From Mantis religiosa (taxonomy: Eukaryota; Arthropoda; Insecta; Mantodea; Mantidae): a DNA stretch of 64,000 nt. The notes below the pieces were generated by a model. The model was not told where the DNA came from, ran no database searches, and saw nothing but the letters and a program-made list of their open reading frames with translations. The stretch lies in contig CM060952.1 of assembly GCA_030765055.1 (NCBI GenBank), positions 176,207,903 to 176,271,902 of the forward strand, written 5' to 3'. Of the stretch, positions 43,205 through 57,414 are shown piece by piece. The stretch's first letter is position 1, and every line of letters begins with the position of its first letter. The position numbers and the translations under genes are program-made.

Positions 43205-44343
43205 AATTGATTGCTAAGGTGTATGCGATGTGATGTCTGCTTATGGCTTTCTAAACATAAAGTTTGGCGACTATGTAAATCTAAAAAATTATTTTTAGAA
43301 TATTAAAGAAAATTGAATGGTAAAGTCAGACTAACAAATTCAATGCCATTGGATGAAATATAGTATTTCCTCTTCTTGCTATATATAGTAGAGATAATAA
43401 GACACAAAAGAGCTGACAATCCATAATATTTTAGGAATTTATGCGTATCTGTTTCAAATAGTAAAATACGGTACCTTAAAAATACCCACTTGAAATCACA
43501 AATGTGTATATGCAGAAATAGAAGGTACAATAATTCGTGTGTGGCAGCCTTAATGAACCCAGTAGGCATGAAAGGCAACCACAATCCGACTTCCGTGACT
43601 TTCAGAGGCAAAAAACTTGTGACTTTTGAAGAAAGAGGGTGCAGAGAATTGACTATTGTGAGGACAACTCGAGTGAGGGTGGTTCTTGGGGTGAAGACAA
43701 CGCATGTATCCCGTTCGCCCGGAGATGAGGGCTGCATTGGAATCCTGAGTTGGGGCCATTGTAAATGTAACACATCGCTTCTTTTCCTGGGGCTGCCGGT
43801 GTTACATTCAGGGGAGCAATTCACTGACCCCAGTCACGTATGGTACGGTCAGATACGCCGGTGTCAACAGTTGAATGTCACAGCATCGACAGCACTTTCC
43901 TTCAACTGAATAAAAGGGTAGTATAGAACTGAAAATGGCTCTGCATAAACATTAGAGATGCGGAGAGAAAAAAAATCCATTTCACATACAGAACTTTGAA
44001 CAGAGATGTAAAACTACAACTTCCTCTATCTCAGTATTCTTATCGGTTTAACTTTGACCTGCAGGAAGATACAATAACTGATAAGTTTGTAGGAAATCGA
44101 CTTTAAAGTGTAAACATAGATTTCAACCACATATTTACTTTTTAGTTTTAAGAAAATTCTAAATGATAATGATGATTATGATAAACGCACATTTTCCTCC
44201 CACGTGCATCGTAAATACAGAAGGTTTCTGAATTTCACCCAAGAATTCGATACCCATATTCGATACGCTTTTGAGGTGCCCTGAATTTAATAAAAATACA
44301 CTTTTAGAAAAAGGTCTGTGTGTATGTGTGCCTTACTTTCTTG

Positions 44344-44345
<2 letters not shown>
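43205..44345. other. Unassigned sequence with overlapping open frames
   Basis: 43490-43909 (+, 139 codons) and 43303-43824 (-, 173 codons) overlap on opposite strands in a patch of higher GC. Neither shows a domain, signal peptide or repeat that I recognise. At most one can be real, and both may be chance. Confidence 0.25.
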
Positions 44346-44374
<29 letters not shown>

Positions 44375-44412
44375 TGTATGTATGTATGTATGTATGTATG
44401 TATGTATGTATG

Positions 44413-44470
<58 letters not shown>
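44346..44470. repeat. (TATG)n then (TA)n microsatellite
   Basis: About 18 TATG units followed by about 26 TA units. Confidence 0.95.
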
Positions 44471-44474
<4 letters not shown>

Positions 44475-46069
44475 TTCATCTCTTAAGAATTTGGCACTAA
44501 AAATTTCAAGAAATCCCTCCACCCAAAACTATGCTTCACATGGAGCATTTTTAAAATATTTATACATTCTCAAAAATGATGTACCATATGTTTCATTCAT
44601 ATGCAAATGAATTTTATGTTTGAAGCTCAGGCCTCCTTCATCTTGCATGACTTTTAGATAACTATTAATACGCAAAAAAAAAAAAAAAAAAAAAAAAATA
44701 GACATCTTACGCTATTTCGTAAATATACTTTGATATCCGAATTTTCCTACACTTCTAGCTTTTCAAATAGGAAGTCATTATTTTTATACTTTGAACATCC
44801 AGAGAGAACGGAATTTGAAAACCTTCACTTAGCGACAAGCTGTTCTCAAAACTTCTGACCTGCTTAGAGCATACTGAGTTACATATTTCACGTGCATCTA
44901 TAGGAAAATTAGCAATAAAGTAATTGCTAATGTTGTACTCGATTAGAATTAAGAGGATGAGGAAAAAGTATTTGTAAGAACGGTTGGTGCGAGAGTGAGG
45001 TAGAAAGGCATGTAGTTTAACACATCAGATTTTCCTATTAGTCTTCCTTGATTACTTTCTCCACCAGTACATAGTAGATAGACAAGTACATTACACCCAA
45101 AATGTTTGATATCATATTGTTATTGGAAGTACATACTTTAGAGTTTCCTGAATTCAAAAAGAATTACTAAAATGCGTTTGCATATGTGAACACGCAACAC
45201 TAAACCAAAAGCACAGCTAAATAACTAATGCTTATACCTCAAAACAGTTGACTCAAGGAATTGATAGAGCACTTGGGAAGGAAGAATATTTATTGTTTAC
45301 GTAAATATAACTTTCTCTACTCACTGTAGTTTATTTTCTTCTGTGCAGCTATTAAAAAAAAAGGAAAAGCTTATTTTTTCTCATGTTTATAAAGTTAAAC
45401 GTTTGCGGAAATTGTTGTAGGTAAAAAGATAAAATAGATTTATAGTAGACTCCGCCGATATTCAGGTTTTCAAAAAATAGATTTACAAAGCTGTTTCTTT
45501 TTTGTGATAACTAGGACTAGAAAATTTAGTAAAAGTCCTTATGGGTCACTATAGGCCAGCAAAAGGAGGGTTTTATTTGTTCTTTGTCTTTTTAGTTATT
45601 TTTATATTTAAAGGTAAAACACAAAAAAATTCAAATTTTGGGCGAAAAGGCCATATTCATAGCTTTAAACTATTCTGGAGCCTAATGTTATTGAGACAGA
45701 AAAGCCCAGAGAAAATTCAAAAAATGAATGTGTTGGGAACCTATTGTTAAAATATTAGGCCAAAAGTTATCTTGTCACAAGGGACTTTTTAGGTGACATA
45801 ACCAAAAATAAGTAAATTTATCCATGTTTTCCAAACTATTACAGTGAAATTGGCAAAATTTGGGCTGTATCATATCTTCCTGAGTGACATCCATAGCATA
45901 AATCTTAAACAGCTGGCGGTATTAGTTTAGGATTTCAAATTTTCAGTCTAAGGTATCCTTAAACAGCTTGAAGAGTGTAATTTGGGGCTGTCTAAAAGCA
46001 GGCAAGGATGTGTGTCCAAAACTTTTACAATATACTGAATGTACCATCTACCAAAAGGGCAATAGACAC

Positions 46070-46070
<1 letters not shown>
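44471..46070. other. Unassigned AT-rich sequence with a poly-A run
   Basis: An A run of ~26 lies at 44673-44698 and may mark a retroposon tail, but no element is recognisable upstream. The short frame at 45541-45750 is low-complexity. Confidence 0.35.
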
Positions 46071-47345
<1,275 letters not shown>

Positions 47346-47729
47346 AATATATAAGCAATAAATAAACTAATAAATAAGTGAAAATAAATAAATTGTTTAG
47401 TATTCTACACAAAAATCAGGACATTTATTGCTGCGTAATTTAGGAAATAAACTTAAGTCTCGAATAAATACATAAACATGATTTGTACTACTCATATGCA
47501 AGCTTAACGTCATGAGACTTTTAATGAACTTTCTCCCCATTTTTTTATATTGTTTCAGCGAAAGGCGCAGAAAATTCACATTCGACAATTTACGAATGTA
47601 CATGGTTCTTCAGTGTAATTCCCGCATCGAAAGCAATGAGGAAGATGGCGTAAGTTATACTTTGTATCCATACCAGAATGTACGCACAGAGCGCATCGGT
47701 ATACTTGTTGATACGGACTTTGAGTGTAA
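47346..47729. other. Unassigned sequence
   Basis: Short frames on both strands; nothing recognised. Confidence 0.3.
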
Positions 47730-47945
47730 GACGTAAGTCTTCCAACGTTAAGTCATATAGGACGATGAATGAAATGGGTGACATGTTGCTCAAATGAGCC
47801 CAGGTTTCATGGAACTTTGGGTTACCGCACATTTGTATTTCGTGAAGAGGGAACAACCCGGAAGAGACTTTATCCAGGTAAGTCTCCTGACCGAGATTCG
47901 AAATCGCGACTTCTTGTACTAGGCAGACACGCTACCATCTTGGGA
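47730..47945 (-). mobile_element. SINE family C
   Basis: Minus strand: head decayed (CTCCCAAGATGGTAGCGTGT), B box CGATTTCGAATCTCGGTCAG, body 'cctggataaagtctc', end 'catcgtcctatatgactta'. Confidence 0.7.
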
Positions 47946-48873
47946 GACATAGCTATAATGAAGTCAAAGTCTACATCTGACCTAAAACACATTTGAAAGT
48001 ACGTTTTGTTTAATAATGGGACTGCAGTAACCTAATTGCATTTCATTATATAAATTTTCATTAGAAAGCATCGATTGCTTTCTGAGCAGTTTAATCCCCT
48101 CAGTGCTATCTCTCCTACATTGCTATTAAAAATCTTGATGTAACAAACGTTTCACAAACTCGCAGGCATTAATATTCAATGGGAAAATACAGTAGATGCG
48201 TCTGGATTTCTCACAAATAGACAACGGTTCTGTGTTTGTGTAGCAGGAAAAGCGAGGGCTGGAAGGGAGGAAATAAAGAAACATCACAAACCAGGTGGTT
48301 CATTTACCGTTTCCGTGATTTGCAGCGGAATAAACAATGGTTTTGTGCCTCTTACTGAATAAATGATGAGGAGATGGATGGTACAGCATGCATCCCTGTG
48401 GCAGAGCTCCATATATCATCCAGGCTGCGTAACGTCTTGTGTTTCTGGGATCCAATCAGGCTCCGCGTTTCTGAGACCTGTCTCTCTCACGACGAGTGTA
48501 TCATGTGTAGCGAGGGAGAGAAAAACATGAAATTGGATACACAAATATATACACAGGCTTTCACATATTCCTTGTTAGGCATTCTTAAAAAAATATAAGA
48601 ATGTCTCTCTCTCAAGAATGTGTCGTCTTCCGCGACGGTTACATCAGCGGCTTAAGTCTCACGTCAGAATTTAGGAAAATACAGTGCGTGAAGCAACTGA
48701 GGAATGCTGCGAACGTCCTCCAGGCAGTCTGGTTTTACAATGCTAGACTACTATCGGGACACTAGAACATATCCTAGCGTTGACCATAAACGTAAACGGT
48801 GTTTCCTTACATAAATAAAGAAAATAAAGTGGAAGTTTGTGAGAACAAGTTAAACTTTTAAATATATTTTCAT
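47946..48873. other. Unassigned sequence
   Basis: 48374-48598 (+) is a 74-codon open frame in a GC-richer patch, with no recognisable family. Confidence 0.3.
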
Positions 48874-48883
48874 AAATATATTA

Positions 48884-49261
48884 CAATGCCGCGCCGTGGC
48901 TGAGTGGTTAGACCACTTGACTCTCACCAAGACGGCAGGGGTTTGATCCCATGCGACCGCAAATTGAGATTTGTGATGGATAACTCAGCCCTGGAATGGG
49001 TTTTCTCCGGGACCTCCGGCTTCCCCCGCCATCATTTAAACAACTGATTCATTATCATCTTTCATTTCATCCACATCGCCTTCATTCTGATCACCTACTT
49101 CCCTCACTCTCATTCCGGGGACTGGGCTGAGCACCTATCCCTTGATTTCTCTCTCTGATCCATAATTGTAGCTCCTTCACCCGACTTCTGAATGTCTTAA
49201 GGGCTCCAGGATCATAAATGAACAGGACTGTGTCCTATACCAAGAGAAGAAGGCAGGAGGG
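48884..49261 (+). mobile_element. SINE family D (long form) with target duplication
   Basis: Head GCCGCGCCGTGGCTGAGTGG, anticodon arm CTTGACTCTCACCAAG, B box GGGTTTGATCCC, body 'gggttttctccgggacctcc', then the long-form 3' half 'ggggactgggctgagcac' and 'ccttcacccgacttctgaa', with an AAGAAGG-rich end. Duplication AAATATATTA (48874-48883, 49262-49271). This copy fixes the long form at ~378 bp. Confidence 0.8.
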
Positions 49262-49271
49262 AAATATATTA

Positions 49272-50258
49272 GAATTAAGAAAATATTTTATTACATACGT
49301 ACCTTTGATTATCTGGACTATAATGTTATGATAGTTACAGGAATACTGGAATTAAGCAGAATAGATCGTACTGAACTTGTGCAACAATAAGTACAGCTCT
49401 TCTAATAAAACATAATTAACATTGTGTAAGCTAACGCTGCACTGGCTAAGCTAATACTACAACGAAAATGGATCTAAAAGTTTGTATAAGAATAAATTTG
49501 AATCTACAAATTAAACTATTAGAGACGAATTAAGATGATCTTTTAAGTGGAAATGTCAAAAAGTGTAAAACCAATTGAAGAATCCATTAAAATCGAATTG
49601 AACTCCCTTGGTGAGTAGCTGTCAGCCTCATGGAAGAATTTAAATATTTTAAATATATATATTTTATTTTTTTATTTTTTTTTTTTCCAGAGAACCTATT
49701 AATTGCCAAGATGATATCAATGCCGTACGGAATTTCGTGCCAAATATTGGAATTTGTATGCAATAAGTGTACTGACATGAGGCATGGCCCACTTAAAAAG
49801 CTATCGTCTTGGCCGCATATGAGTCTGCGGCTTTGGAATCAATGGACCAGCGCGTAGCCAAATGATGACGAAACAGGCATGAGTAGAGCAATCAAAGTGG
49901 ATCAGAACGAGTACCCAAGATGGAAATGGAAGACCATCTCAAAGATTACCCTGAGATTGAGGACGGAATGATAAAGTTGTAAAGATGAGTGCAATGAATG
50001 TCGAAGAAAACCGTAAAATCCGGAGAAACCCGGCCAGTCACTAGAAATTCCATATACTAGACCCAATTCATTGAAGAGCTAGTAGCTTAACCCGCACCTG
50101 CATACCACCTTATGTTTCATTGTGACGAAAGTATCGCAGGTATATGGTATGTTAGTAAAATTCTTTAAAATTGAAATCGTCGAAAATTTGTCCATATAAA
50201 TGTTAGATTGGCGGTTTTGAAAATGTTTTTTTTGCAATCCCTGGAAATTCTAAACTTA
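49272..50258. other. Unassigned sequence, possible LINE trace
   Basis: 49870-50080 contains phrases like 'GRPSQRL' and 'GRNDKVVK' that faintly recall LINE ORF2 tails; too weak to call. Confidence 0.25.
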
Positions 50259-50490
50259 CAGATCGTCTGGTTTATCTTGAAATACGGAAATTAGGGAGAG
50301 AGAGCACTATTGGCCGCGCTGTTGTAGGTAACCCATTACTGCCTAATCCCACATCGCATCACTTCTATGTAGTTTGTCTGGTTTATCCTGAAACATGGGC
50401 ATTAGTGAGAGAAGGGAGGGGGATAGAATGCATTACTGCCCGAGTAGGTAACCCATGACTGCTTAATCTCCATCGTATTACTCCCATGGA
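50259..50490. repeat. Diverged tandem duplication, ~115-bp units
   Basis: 'gtctggtttatcttgaaata' and 'gtctggtttatcctgaaaca' start the two units (50266, 50377). Both continue with GGGAGAG-like, 'gtaggtaacccat' and 'ctgcctaat/ctgcttaat' words. Similarity is clear but with many differences. Confidence 0.65.
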
Positions 50491-50708
50491 TTACTTCCGA
50501 TTGATTCTGCATGATTATATTGTAGCTATCTCTTTAATACTTTCAAGCACAGCACTTTAAAGACTACTAGTAGATGGCGGTAATAAAGATATACCGTCCA
50601 TTAAGGATTGGAGAGCCACTTTCTTTTAATTTATGATGAAATTATGTAACATATCAAATAATCCGTCTTTTCCCAGTACATTTTTTCTACCTTCTTCATT
50701 GCTTTGTG

Positions 50709-50944
50709 TATGTGTAGTGTTTAACGCCCACTTTTACTACATATGGCACCGCAGGCGGTGACATGAGATAAAGATGGAGCACCGGTGGAAATCAATTGGA
50801 TGGCGGGGGAAACCGGAGGTCCAGGAGAAATCCCGTCCCAGGGCCATGTTGTCCACCACCAATCTCACTTTGCGGACGCCTGGGATCGAACATGGGCCGC
50901 CTTGGTGAGAGCCAAACGGTCCAACCACTGAGCTACGGCGCGGC
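50709..50944 (-). mobile_element. SINE family D (short form) with 14-bp target duplication
   Basis: Minus strand: GGCCGCGCCGTAGCTCAGTG head, anticodon arm TTTGGCTCTCACCAAGG, B box ATGTTCGATCC, end 'gcgttaaacactacacata'. Perfect duplication TTCATTGCTTTGTG (50695-50708, 50946-50959). One of the youngest insertions in the window. Confidence 0.85.
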
Positions 50945-50959
50945 CTTCATTGCTTTGTG

Positions 50960-53900
50960 CCCATATTAGATCGATAGCATTCGTATTACAATGACACAGA
51001 GGTAAGGTAATTCAGCTATGGAATCAATTGTATACACCTTGAACTTATTTTTGTTTCCCTTAATTACCTCGTACAGCACCGGTTTTGATACCATATTTCC
51101 ATTATTACCATATTTTACTGTTAATATAAAGCATTGTTTGTAAATAAGCAAGCTCTGCACGGGTTGTAGCACCTGTCATTATCTGACGGAGACTAGGCAG
51201 CCGCGGATTACAGTGGCAGTGTGTTTACAAAACTTTTCACTCCTCCCTTGTCACAGGTAGGGGTAGCGCTAAGTAGGTAATGTTTAAAGTCAAACAAGAT
51301 GAACCTTAACAGCGTTTGCTGTTGTAGAGGACAGATACCACACAACCTCTTCTAAAATGGCCCTTTTTAACTCAGTTTAATATTTTGGAGCAAACTCTGT
51401 ATCAAAACTTAGGTTCAACTGCAATACATCCCACACTATACTCATTCAACAATTCGTAGCTTTTTATTGCACACGATTTCATTTACATGGGCTGTAATGA
51501 AAAGCTTGCATAGAACAGTTTTTTAAATGTCTCAAAATTCTTTACATAGAGAGACAAATGAAAAATATGACGTTTCCTGCATAAATTATTCTAAAACGCT
51601 TGTTTTCATCTGCTTCATTTAAGTTTTTTGGAGAACTGACTTTTTATATATTTCCTATAGAGAATAGGATAGCAAAACCTTTAAGAACTGCTCGATGGCA
51701 TTAAGATTCTGCTCTCTTTACTTGGTCGAGACAAAATTTATAACAGGTTCTTATTGGGACAAAAATATAAGTATGTATTTTAAAATATAAAGAAATAATG
51801 CATATCCTCAAAATGGCTAGATTAACAAAACAGTACATTTATAAATGCTATGATTTAAAGAAGTCGAGATTTTGTCTATTTTCCACTGTTTACCAGTGTC
51901 AGTGGTACGTTTTCTCTTCCTTCGGTTTATCAATTAAAATCAGAGGCGCATTTCGTAAAACTTTTACGGTTAAAATTAATTTACCACGCAAATACCTTAG
52001 GAATAATGAATTCTGCTAAAATCGTCAGTCATTTTAGGATAATAAAGTACAAAAGGGTTCTATGTAAGGGAAAGTTTACGGCGGTTGAATTTCTTGAAAA
52101 TATATGTCACATCTTTGGAAGTTAGTGAACTTAAGTAATTTATCCGATGATTCGTTTTTTAGTTATGAAGTTACGTTCTCCATACACAAAGAGACACACA
52201 CATAGGTAGAAAACATCTATTTCTGGGAACATTTCAACAGCGATATTTTGAATGGAGTATATTATCTGTAGATCACACTCTGTTCTATTCGTTTTTCCTA
52301 TCGTCACTTAATCTGCATAATATGGTAATAATAAAATAATGACAATAATAAACATTTTAAGTTATTTGAAGAAGGGGTCATCTCCCTACAAAACCCGTTT
52401 ATTAGATGAACGCACATCTGAAATATTTAGTATGTTTCAATTTGGCTAATACAGCTTTCACTCCTTAATGCACCACTTCTCGTCGCTTTTGTTTACACGT
52501 TACGGAAATATATACACGTTGAACATAGCTATTCTTTGCAGTATGCAAACACTAATGTTTTTCATACATGGCTTAGCTTACACCAAAACTCTCTTAAGTA
52601 TACCACTTTAAAATTATCGGGATAACATCAATGCTTCGTACGGTTTTTAAATGCCTCTAGTATGCAGCATTAAGTTAGGATCACCATGTGGCTATCTTCA
52701 TAATATTTTCATTATTTTCGTACTACGAAGAAAAAGGAGTAAGAAATTAATTTTAAGCATTCACAAAAATCAGTTTAGATTAAAATATATAAAATAATAC
52801 CCTATTTCACCACAGCACTAGGATCAAGATAATTACAGGAGTCCTGGAAGCAAATGGAAAAGGAGTAACACAGGCAAAGAGTGGGAATTAAAATAAAGTA
52901 TACTGAAATTAAATTACATTAATAATGGATAACATCAAATTTAGTAAGTTTTTGACACTTCAAAAAAAAAAAAAAAAAAAAAAGTTTTATGGCTAGAATG
53001 GGAAAAGCGAAATATGAGATAAAGAAATAAGGTAAGGAACTATGTGGGCTAGAATGGGGACAGAGATATAAGAAACTTGGACAAATTTCCAATGTATGGA
53101 ATTGTTAGTCATTGGCATACGACTTCAGAATGAGAATAAACCATGGAATGAGGGGTGAATTCAACATTGAAGAAATTGTCTAATTTATCGAAAGATATGG
53201 GAAATAGCAACTGATTATTAAATAAGATAAGGTCATTATGCAAATTGGTATCTATTTAACTACTGTAAATGAAAAATTTGAAATGTTTCAAAATGAATAA
53301 ATAAGGTTCACATGGTGTACTAAACGAGATAGTGGAGCTGTGGTCCAACAAACCGAATAGCCACGGTGTTGAAGCTTCTAGGATCTCCAAATTAAGCTGC
53401 AAACTCGCAGGTTTGAAATTTAATACATTCAGGTTGAAATTTGTCCATTTATCTATAAGCATATTAATACATAACGGGAGAAGCATTTGAATATTGATAT
53501 GTACATTCGACTACTAGTAACAAACTACGGGACTTAATTCATTAGAGAATACAATTTTACAGGGTCAAAAATTGAAATAATAATAATTTTTGTAGTTATG
53601 TTAGTTTATCATTGTTATCCCAGCAATACCTTTATCTTTCGCAACGAAGCTATATGCTGTTGCCGTTAGGATTTGCATTACTTTAAACGTAGCTTACTTA
53701 CATGCATTCTCCAGGGCGCTCTGAGGACCACATTAGGAGCTATTTTCATTGTTCACCATTTGAAATTGCACGCTAATAGCTGTATTTATAAGCCGCATTC
53801 GAAATAATAGCCTTACACCCATCATTCGACCTTGCCCGCACACGCTCCAAGTACCTGCCCCGTGACAAGGGTCGAGCTGCACTAGACGGACTTCCGGGTT

Positions 53901-54653
53901 GAAACATTTGCGAAGAATGAAATGCGATACCAACGTAACAGCATATAGTTTCACCACAGCTAAAAACTATGCTTAAAGAAATATATGCAGGAGGAGCCTT
54001 ACAGCCACATGCATACATGGAAAGAAAATTGTCATCTTATACAGAGTAAATAATATTGCCACGTATAAACTGCATAACCTTTTATAAAACATACTGGCAA
54101 TTGACAACTTTCTATTTCCTACGTGTTTCCAAATTTACTGTAGAGCTTTTTGCAATATCAGGATTTCCTGCGAAAAAAAGCTGAAAATAACTTCAAAATT
54201 AGTGTAATATGGAGGAAAAATAGACCCATGAACTCAATTTTCGAAGATTTTCAGTAAAAAAAAAAAGAAGTTTGTTTAAGATATTTCCATGACAATAAAA
54301 CATACGGAGGAAATCAAGCTCATCAGACCGCTAGCCTCTCACAGAACTGGGTATATCCAAGGCACCGCATATGGGATTTTCGGAGGACAAAGTGGCGGCC
54401 AGGTTTGATTAATAAAATTGCTGATACTAAGTTTTGTATCTGCAATAATTTTTAAGGAAAATGACTGAAGCAGCTGATGGAATTTCTATTGCAAATTTCG
54501 CCTGAGCAAGGTTGGAACATTTAGGACATTTTTTTTTAATCCGAAAGTTTTACTGGCTGAAATAAACGTTTGAGATTTGATAACGACTGTAAAACTGAAT
54601 TTACTATTCAGAAACTTAAATTCACCCTTTCCAATAAACGTCAATTCAAATAT
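50960..54653. other. Unassigned AT-rich sequence
   Basis: About 3.7 kb with no supportable gene. An A run of ~20 lies at 52963-52983. A GC-richer patch at 53800-53920 ('ccgcacacgctccaagtacc') carries short frames on the minus strand that match nothing known. Confidence 0.4.
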
Positions 54654-54727
54654 TGTGACTTTGTGGGTTCGTAAAATTAAAAGTCCAATTTGCAGAAATT
54701 AAAATCATTCTTTTTTCCGTAGAAATA
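54654..54727 (-). mobile_element. LTR 3' end fragment, family E
   Basis: On plus: TGTGACTTTGTGGGTTCGTA, 'aaattaaaagtccaatttgc', up to 'ttttttccgtagaaatacc'. It abuts the truncated mariner; the rest of the LTR is missing. Confidence 0.6.
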
Positions 54728-54730
54728 CCA

Positions 54731-55004
54731 GGGAGGGTGTGGGGTGCACTTCACGTTGATTTTTGCAAGATATTCAGCAACAACATTGGAAATATGCGGC
54801 CGCGCATTATCGTGGTGCAGCATTCAGCCTGCTTTACGAAAATGTGGCCTTTGCGCCTGATGTGGACTTGCAATGTTTTCAGGAGATCCCTGTAGTATTG
54901 TCCAGTTACTGATGTGTGTGCAGGTACAACATGCTGATAAACCATTCCATGAATATCAAAGAATGAGATGAACATAACTTTCCCAGCAGAAGCAACCACT
55001 TTTG

Positions 55005-55051
<47 letters not shown>

Positions 55052-55770
55052 GTGGTGAAAGAGATTTCCACACTGAGCGTTGCTGTTTGCTCTCACATCA
55101 AAATAATGTAGCCAAGTTTCATCAGTTTAAAAGAAACTCCGGATCTTCCTCTAACATCAACTTTAGCTGCATTCAGACCTGCATGCGAATGTCCTTTTGT
55201 TCGAGAATCAACGATCTTGGAACCCATCGCGCACAAACTCATCTCATGTGTAAAGTTTCTGTCATCAACGTGTGGGTGGCCCCCAATGAAATGTGCAGTA
55301 TTTCAGAAAGTGATCTTAAGGTAATTCCTCAATCCTCTCTCACAATGGTAGCAGCAATGTTGAGGTTTTCTTCCGTAAGAGCAGTAACTGGAGCACCGTG
55401 TCCACCTTCCTTTGAAATTGATGTCTCCCCTCTTTAAACATCTTAAACCACCTTCGAACTATGCTGTAAGGATGAACAGACCTTCCATAGGCCTCCTGTA
55501 ACACTGTATAGGCCTCAAATGAAGATTTGTTGAGACGAAAGCAGAATTTCAAAGCCGCATGTTGTTCCTCGCGTGTTAGCTCCACTGCAGTGGTAGGCGA
55601 TACTGAGCATGTCTGAATTTGCCTGGTTCTCAGAGGCGGGAACCAGGATTACCAACAATGAAACTACTTTGGCGTGTTTCTTTTTCGTTAAGCTAACAGA
55701 ATATAATAAGATTGAATTTTAGTGCGAAAAGTTATGAAAATTAAGATCATTCTTTATTGAACAGCCCTCA
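54731..55770 (-). pseudogene. Mariner transposon with broken transposase
   Basis: The minus strand begins with TA and the TIR-like TGAGGGCTGTTCAATAAAGA (55751-55770). The transposase starts near 55585 (ELTREEQHAALKFCFRLNKS, the mariner N-terminal HTH), with 'YSIVRRWFKMFKEGR' next. Shifted frames then give 'CARWVPRSL' (~55225), an 'HEF..DE'-like block whose aspartate is lost ('YIILM-stop-E'), 'VEISFTTKKKK', a 44-A run (55007-55050), 'SAGKVMFISFFDIHGMVYQH' and 'LLKTLQVHIRRKGH'. The second aspartate block is damaged ('CCTTIMRGRIF'; 'HHDNARPHI' in another frame). It is cut off after '..CTPHPPWY', before the last catalytic residue. No in-frame ATG precedes the N-terminal motif. Confidence 0.85.
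55007..55050. repeat. (T)44 homopolymer inside the mariner
   Basis: Lies where mariner has a short lysine-rich stretch (TKK..K). It fits slippage growth from an A-rich codon run, or a poly-A retroposon tail; no other insert is seen. Confidence 0.9.
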
Positions 55771-55772
55771 TA

Positions 55773-57094
55773 TTATAGTGATCATAATTACACGTGTGCT
55801 ATCGGGGTATTTGCCCATGAAGTTGGAAGTTGTTCAGTTAATCTCTAACACTTTATTATCATTTAATATTGTGGGTCACAGTTTCTATGTACAGTATCTC
55901 CTTGGACGAATATGTTACATTTTCGGGAAGACCAACCCTTCCTGAAAAAGAAAGATTGCTACCACATTGATTCATAATGATACCTACCTTATTTGCAATT
56001 TTGAGTTTAACTGTATTCTCAATTTTATTGGAACGGTTTCAGTATAATTTAACGGCATTTTATGTATTAGAAATCATACTATAAGCACATCCGTTAAATG
56101 AAACCGTTGGAAGAAATTCCTCTCTTATAAGTTGGCAGGTTTTATAATAACCGTGGAATTAATATTTGATTATAAGAAGGAAGTTGTACAAAAACGTGTA
56201 TTTATCTAGGACACTGATTTCACGTTCGCAAAATGTAGTTATCCCAAGTATGCTATTAAGCTACCGTAGAGAAGATCATTCTACAAGGCTACGCCCAATT
56301 TGAAAACTCATATTACAATTTTGTGGTTATGCGTTTTTAATACCCTGGAGATAAAGATCGCACATCCACGCAATCGGTGATGATGATGGGTAAGAAAAAT
56401 TTTACATCTTCTAAATGGAGCAGTGATTTCTTTCTTCGCTTCGGCATGAAACGCAGCTGAAGAATATGCCGCAAAATAGCCCTCATTTATAAAGGAAAGC
56501 TCCCCACAGGCAGAAGTGCTAGGTTAGTTACGTAATAATTGCAGACTCACTACTTCCAGTTTGGACATGCAACAGATTTTCTTAATGAAAGCTTATGTAG
56601 GTACGTGTGGAAGGCGTTGGGAACTCCAAGTACATACCATAAAGAAAAAAGAAGCAAATAGCAGACATAATGTGGCTTCCCTTCGCCTAATATAGACGGC
56701 TCAAGGGTGTGCGTGCATGCCTGCGTACATAAACTGTACTACATCCGGCTTCGTGCCATCAAACTTGACTTGCAACCTTCAAAATAAGAAAATTATTGTT
56801 GATATATATTTGAAGGGGTTCTACAGGTAGGTATATATTAGCAAATACTACCCAGTTTAATTAATATAATTCTAATACTATTAAAATTATTCAACTCAGA
56901 GTTAAAAACTTTTTAGATTGACATAAAACCTTAAAAACTAAAGGGCTATGAAAATTAAATGTTTCTATGAACAATAATTGGGATCCCCTCTCATTATTCT
57001 AACGAAAGTGAGATGTAAAAAATACAGTGGTTTTGATAAAGGAAGCTTTGTAACTTTGAGTTGTATTATGTCGAATGATAACGCTAAACTTTTG
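55773..57094. other. Unassigned AT-rich sequence
   Basis: No feature recognised over 1.3 kb. Confidence 0.4.
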
Positions 57095-57150
57095 GGCCGC
57101 GCCGTGGCTGAGTGGTTAGACCACTCAGTTCCCACCAAGGCAGCCCGGGT
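57095..57150 (+). mobile_element. SINE family D head, cut off by a DNA transposon
   Basis: GGCCGCGCCGTGGCTGAGTG and the anticodon arm are present. The sequence stops inside the B box (GCAGCCCGGGT|TA), where the IS630-like TIR begins. The missing SINE half is not found past 59241. Confidence 0.75.
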
Positions 57151-57414
57151 TAAAGTCTGTTTAGTTATAGATGTATTATTTTATCTTGACAGGAATCCTG
57201 CGAGGTAGGGATGAGTATCAACTGTGGTGGGGATAGTGCACACATCGCCACAATGCGTCCCACGCGTAAGATTACGAGAGGGGAGGGCGGTGCATAAGGT
57301 GTCTAAAAACAAATTTCATTCTCGAAGTCAGTTTTGCTGCTCTTATAAACTAAATTGTAATTCTTACTATGGTAGTAATCTCCACGCTTTTGTGGATCTT
57401 AAATAGTACATAGG

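Noticed and set aside
43303..43909. Host protein-coding gene (139 and 173 codons on opposite strands)
   Set aside because: No recognisable domain, start context or splice pattern; overlapping frames on both strands suggest chance in a GC-richer patch.
52963..52983. Retroposon tail (A run)
   Set aside because: No element is recognisable upstream and no duplication flanks it.
55087..55437. 116-codon plus-strand frame
   Set aside because: It is antisense to the mariner transposase, whose motifs are on the minus strand.
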